In this document: piece after piece, positions 63,728 through 64,000 of the stretch
How positions within the stretch are numbered: position 1 is the stretch's first letter
How the letters are laid out: every line of letters begins with the position of its first letter
Origin: Bacillota bacterium
GTDB lineage: Bacteria > Bacillota > Dethiobacteria > DTU022
NCBI GenBank assembly: GCA_030611385.1
Contig: JAUWPV010000008.1
Coordinates: forward strand, 1-64,000
DNA length: 64,000 nucleotides
Reading direction: 5' to 3'
Program-made: the position numbers and the translations under genes
Notes under the pieces: model-generated
Told to the model about the DNA's origin: nothing
Database searches by the model: none
Seen by the model: only the letters and a program-made list of their open reading frames with translations

Positions 63728-64000
63728 ATGGGGGAACCAAGTAACGCTGAACGTTTTTTAAACGCCTATTCGGCTATCGAGCATGAGATGGAAAGAATCC
63801 TTAATATCAAAGACCACCGCCGCTTTTTTTAAAAGAGGTCTTTACACTTTCGATCAGTCATCCCGTTTCGCGGGCGATCCGTAATTTCAGTCAAATGTCT
63901 TATACCCAGGCGCCTCTTCTCGACGACGGTAATATGGTCGGGCTTGTAACTTCCAATATGATTGTCAAATGGATGGGTATAAGCCTGGCAAACGATTCCT
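63728..64000 (+). pseudogene. CBS-domain protein, frameshifted and internally deleted (runs off the window)
   Basis: From the ATG the frame encodes AERFLNAYSAIEHEMERILN and stops at TAA after a run of seven T. In another frame the text continues EVFTLSISHPVSRAIRNFSQ, then PLLDDGNMVGLVTSNMIVKW, a CBS-domain half. Relatives as I know them carry a longer linking region (about 70-90 residues) between these parts, so both a frameshift and an internal deletion are likely. The window ends before the gene does, so this is provisional. Confidence 0.6.

Overview
The window comes from an anaerobic, Clostridia-like member of the Bacillota, with moderate GC by eye. The gene order is the Gram-positive tuf/S10/spc/alpha super-operon running straight into ecfA1-ecfA2-ecfT-truA-rplM-rpsI, and the cdaA-cdaR-glmM-glmS order is also typical of Firmicutes. 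Zinc-type S14, S4 and L36, many TTG/GTG starts and strong AGGAGG Shine-Dalgarno sites fit this. Molybdenum/tungsten cofactor genes, an AmmeMemoRadiSam set, radical SAM enzymes and the mercury-methylation pair hgcAB point to an anaerobe. I cannot name the genus; a Dethiobacter- or Desulfotomaculum-grade lineage is a guess.

Layout. 1-19206: end of tuf, the ribosomal protein genes, secY, map (with no adk between them), a KOW protein, infA, rpoA, the energy module of an ECF vitamin transporter, truA, rplM and rpsI, closed by an intrinsic terminator. 19412-21174: a metallo-beta-lactamase-fold protein and a geranylgeranylglyceryl-phosphate-synthase-like enzyme. 21200-28730: a RiPP island. 28731-35040 (minus): a molybdenum-cofactor operon of five genes, three of them fusions, behind a Moco-family riboswitch. 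35131-36791 (minus): a split chromate transporter and a MarR regulator. 37098-39633: the AmmeMemoRadiSam trio. 39763-44781: c-di-AMP synthase, its regulator and amino-sugar synthesis. 44809-48322: a flavodoxin/ferredoxin protein, a YgjP-type peptidase, a broken alpha/beta hydrolase and rsgA. 48363-49858 (minus): hgcA-hgcB. 50214-56474: an orphan Dam methylase, an NmrA-type oxidoreductase, a cupin, ald, a class II aldolase and glnS. 56578-60509: a two-component system, a Spy-like exported protein, a ZIP transporter and a HIT protein. 60735-63635: a DUF5058/membrane protein/M20 peptidase operon. The window ends in a decayed CBS-domain gene.

The part most likely to be new is the RiPP island. Three very short genes absent from the ORF track, all on the minus strand, encode peptides with nearly identical lasso-type leaders (YEKPxL...LTAG) and three different short cores. 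None of the cores has the Asp/Glu at position 7-9 needed for a lasso ring. The plus strand carries the leader-binding protein (B1), the leader peptidase (B2), an HPr-kinase-like peptide kinase and a nucleotidyltransferase; a glycosyltransferase lies on the minus strand. No lasso cyclase (asparagine-synthetase-like C protein) and no export ABC transporter are present. A tandem duplication followed by an internal deletion has left a 30-codon B2 remnant directly in front of the kinase. A DUF362/B12-type radical SAM operon beside the third precursor has a promoter with the same TTGACT-16-TATAAT layout as precursor copy 2. This looks either like a non-lasso RiPP system built from lasso parts, or a decaying lasso cluster.

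The second notable find is hgcAB: the NVWCAAGKG motif in a corrinoid/membrane protein next to a CMECGAC ferredoxin is diagnostic of mercury methylation.
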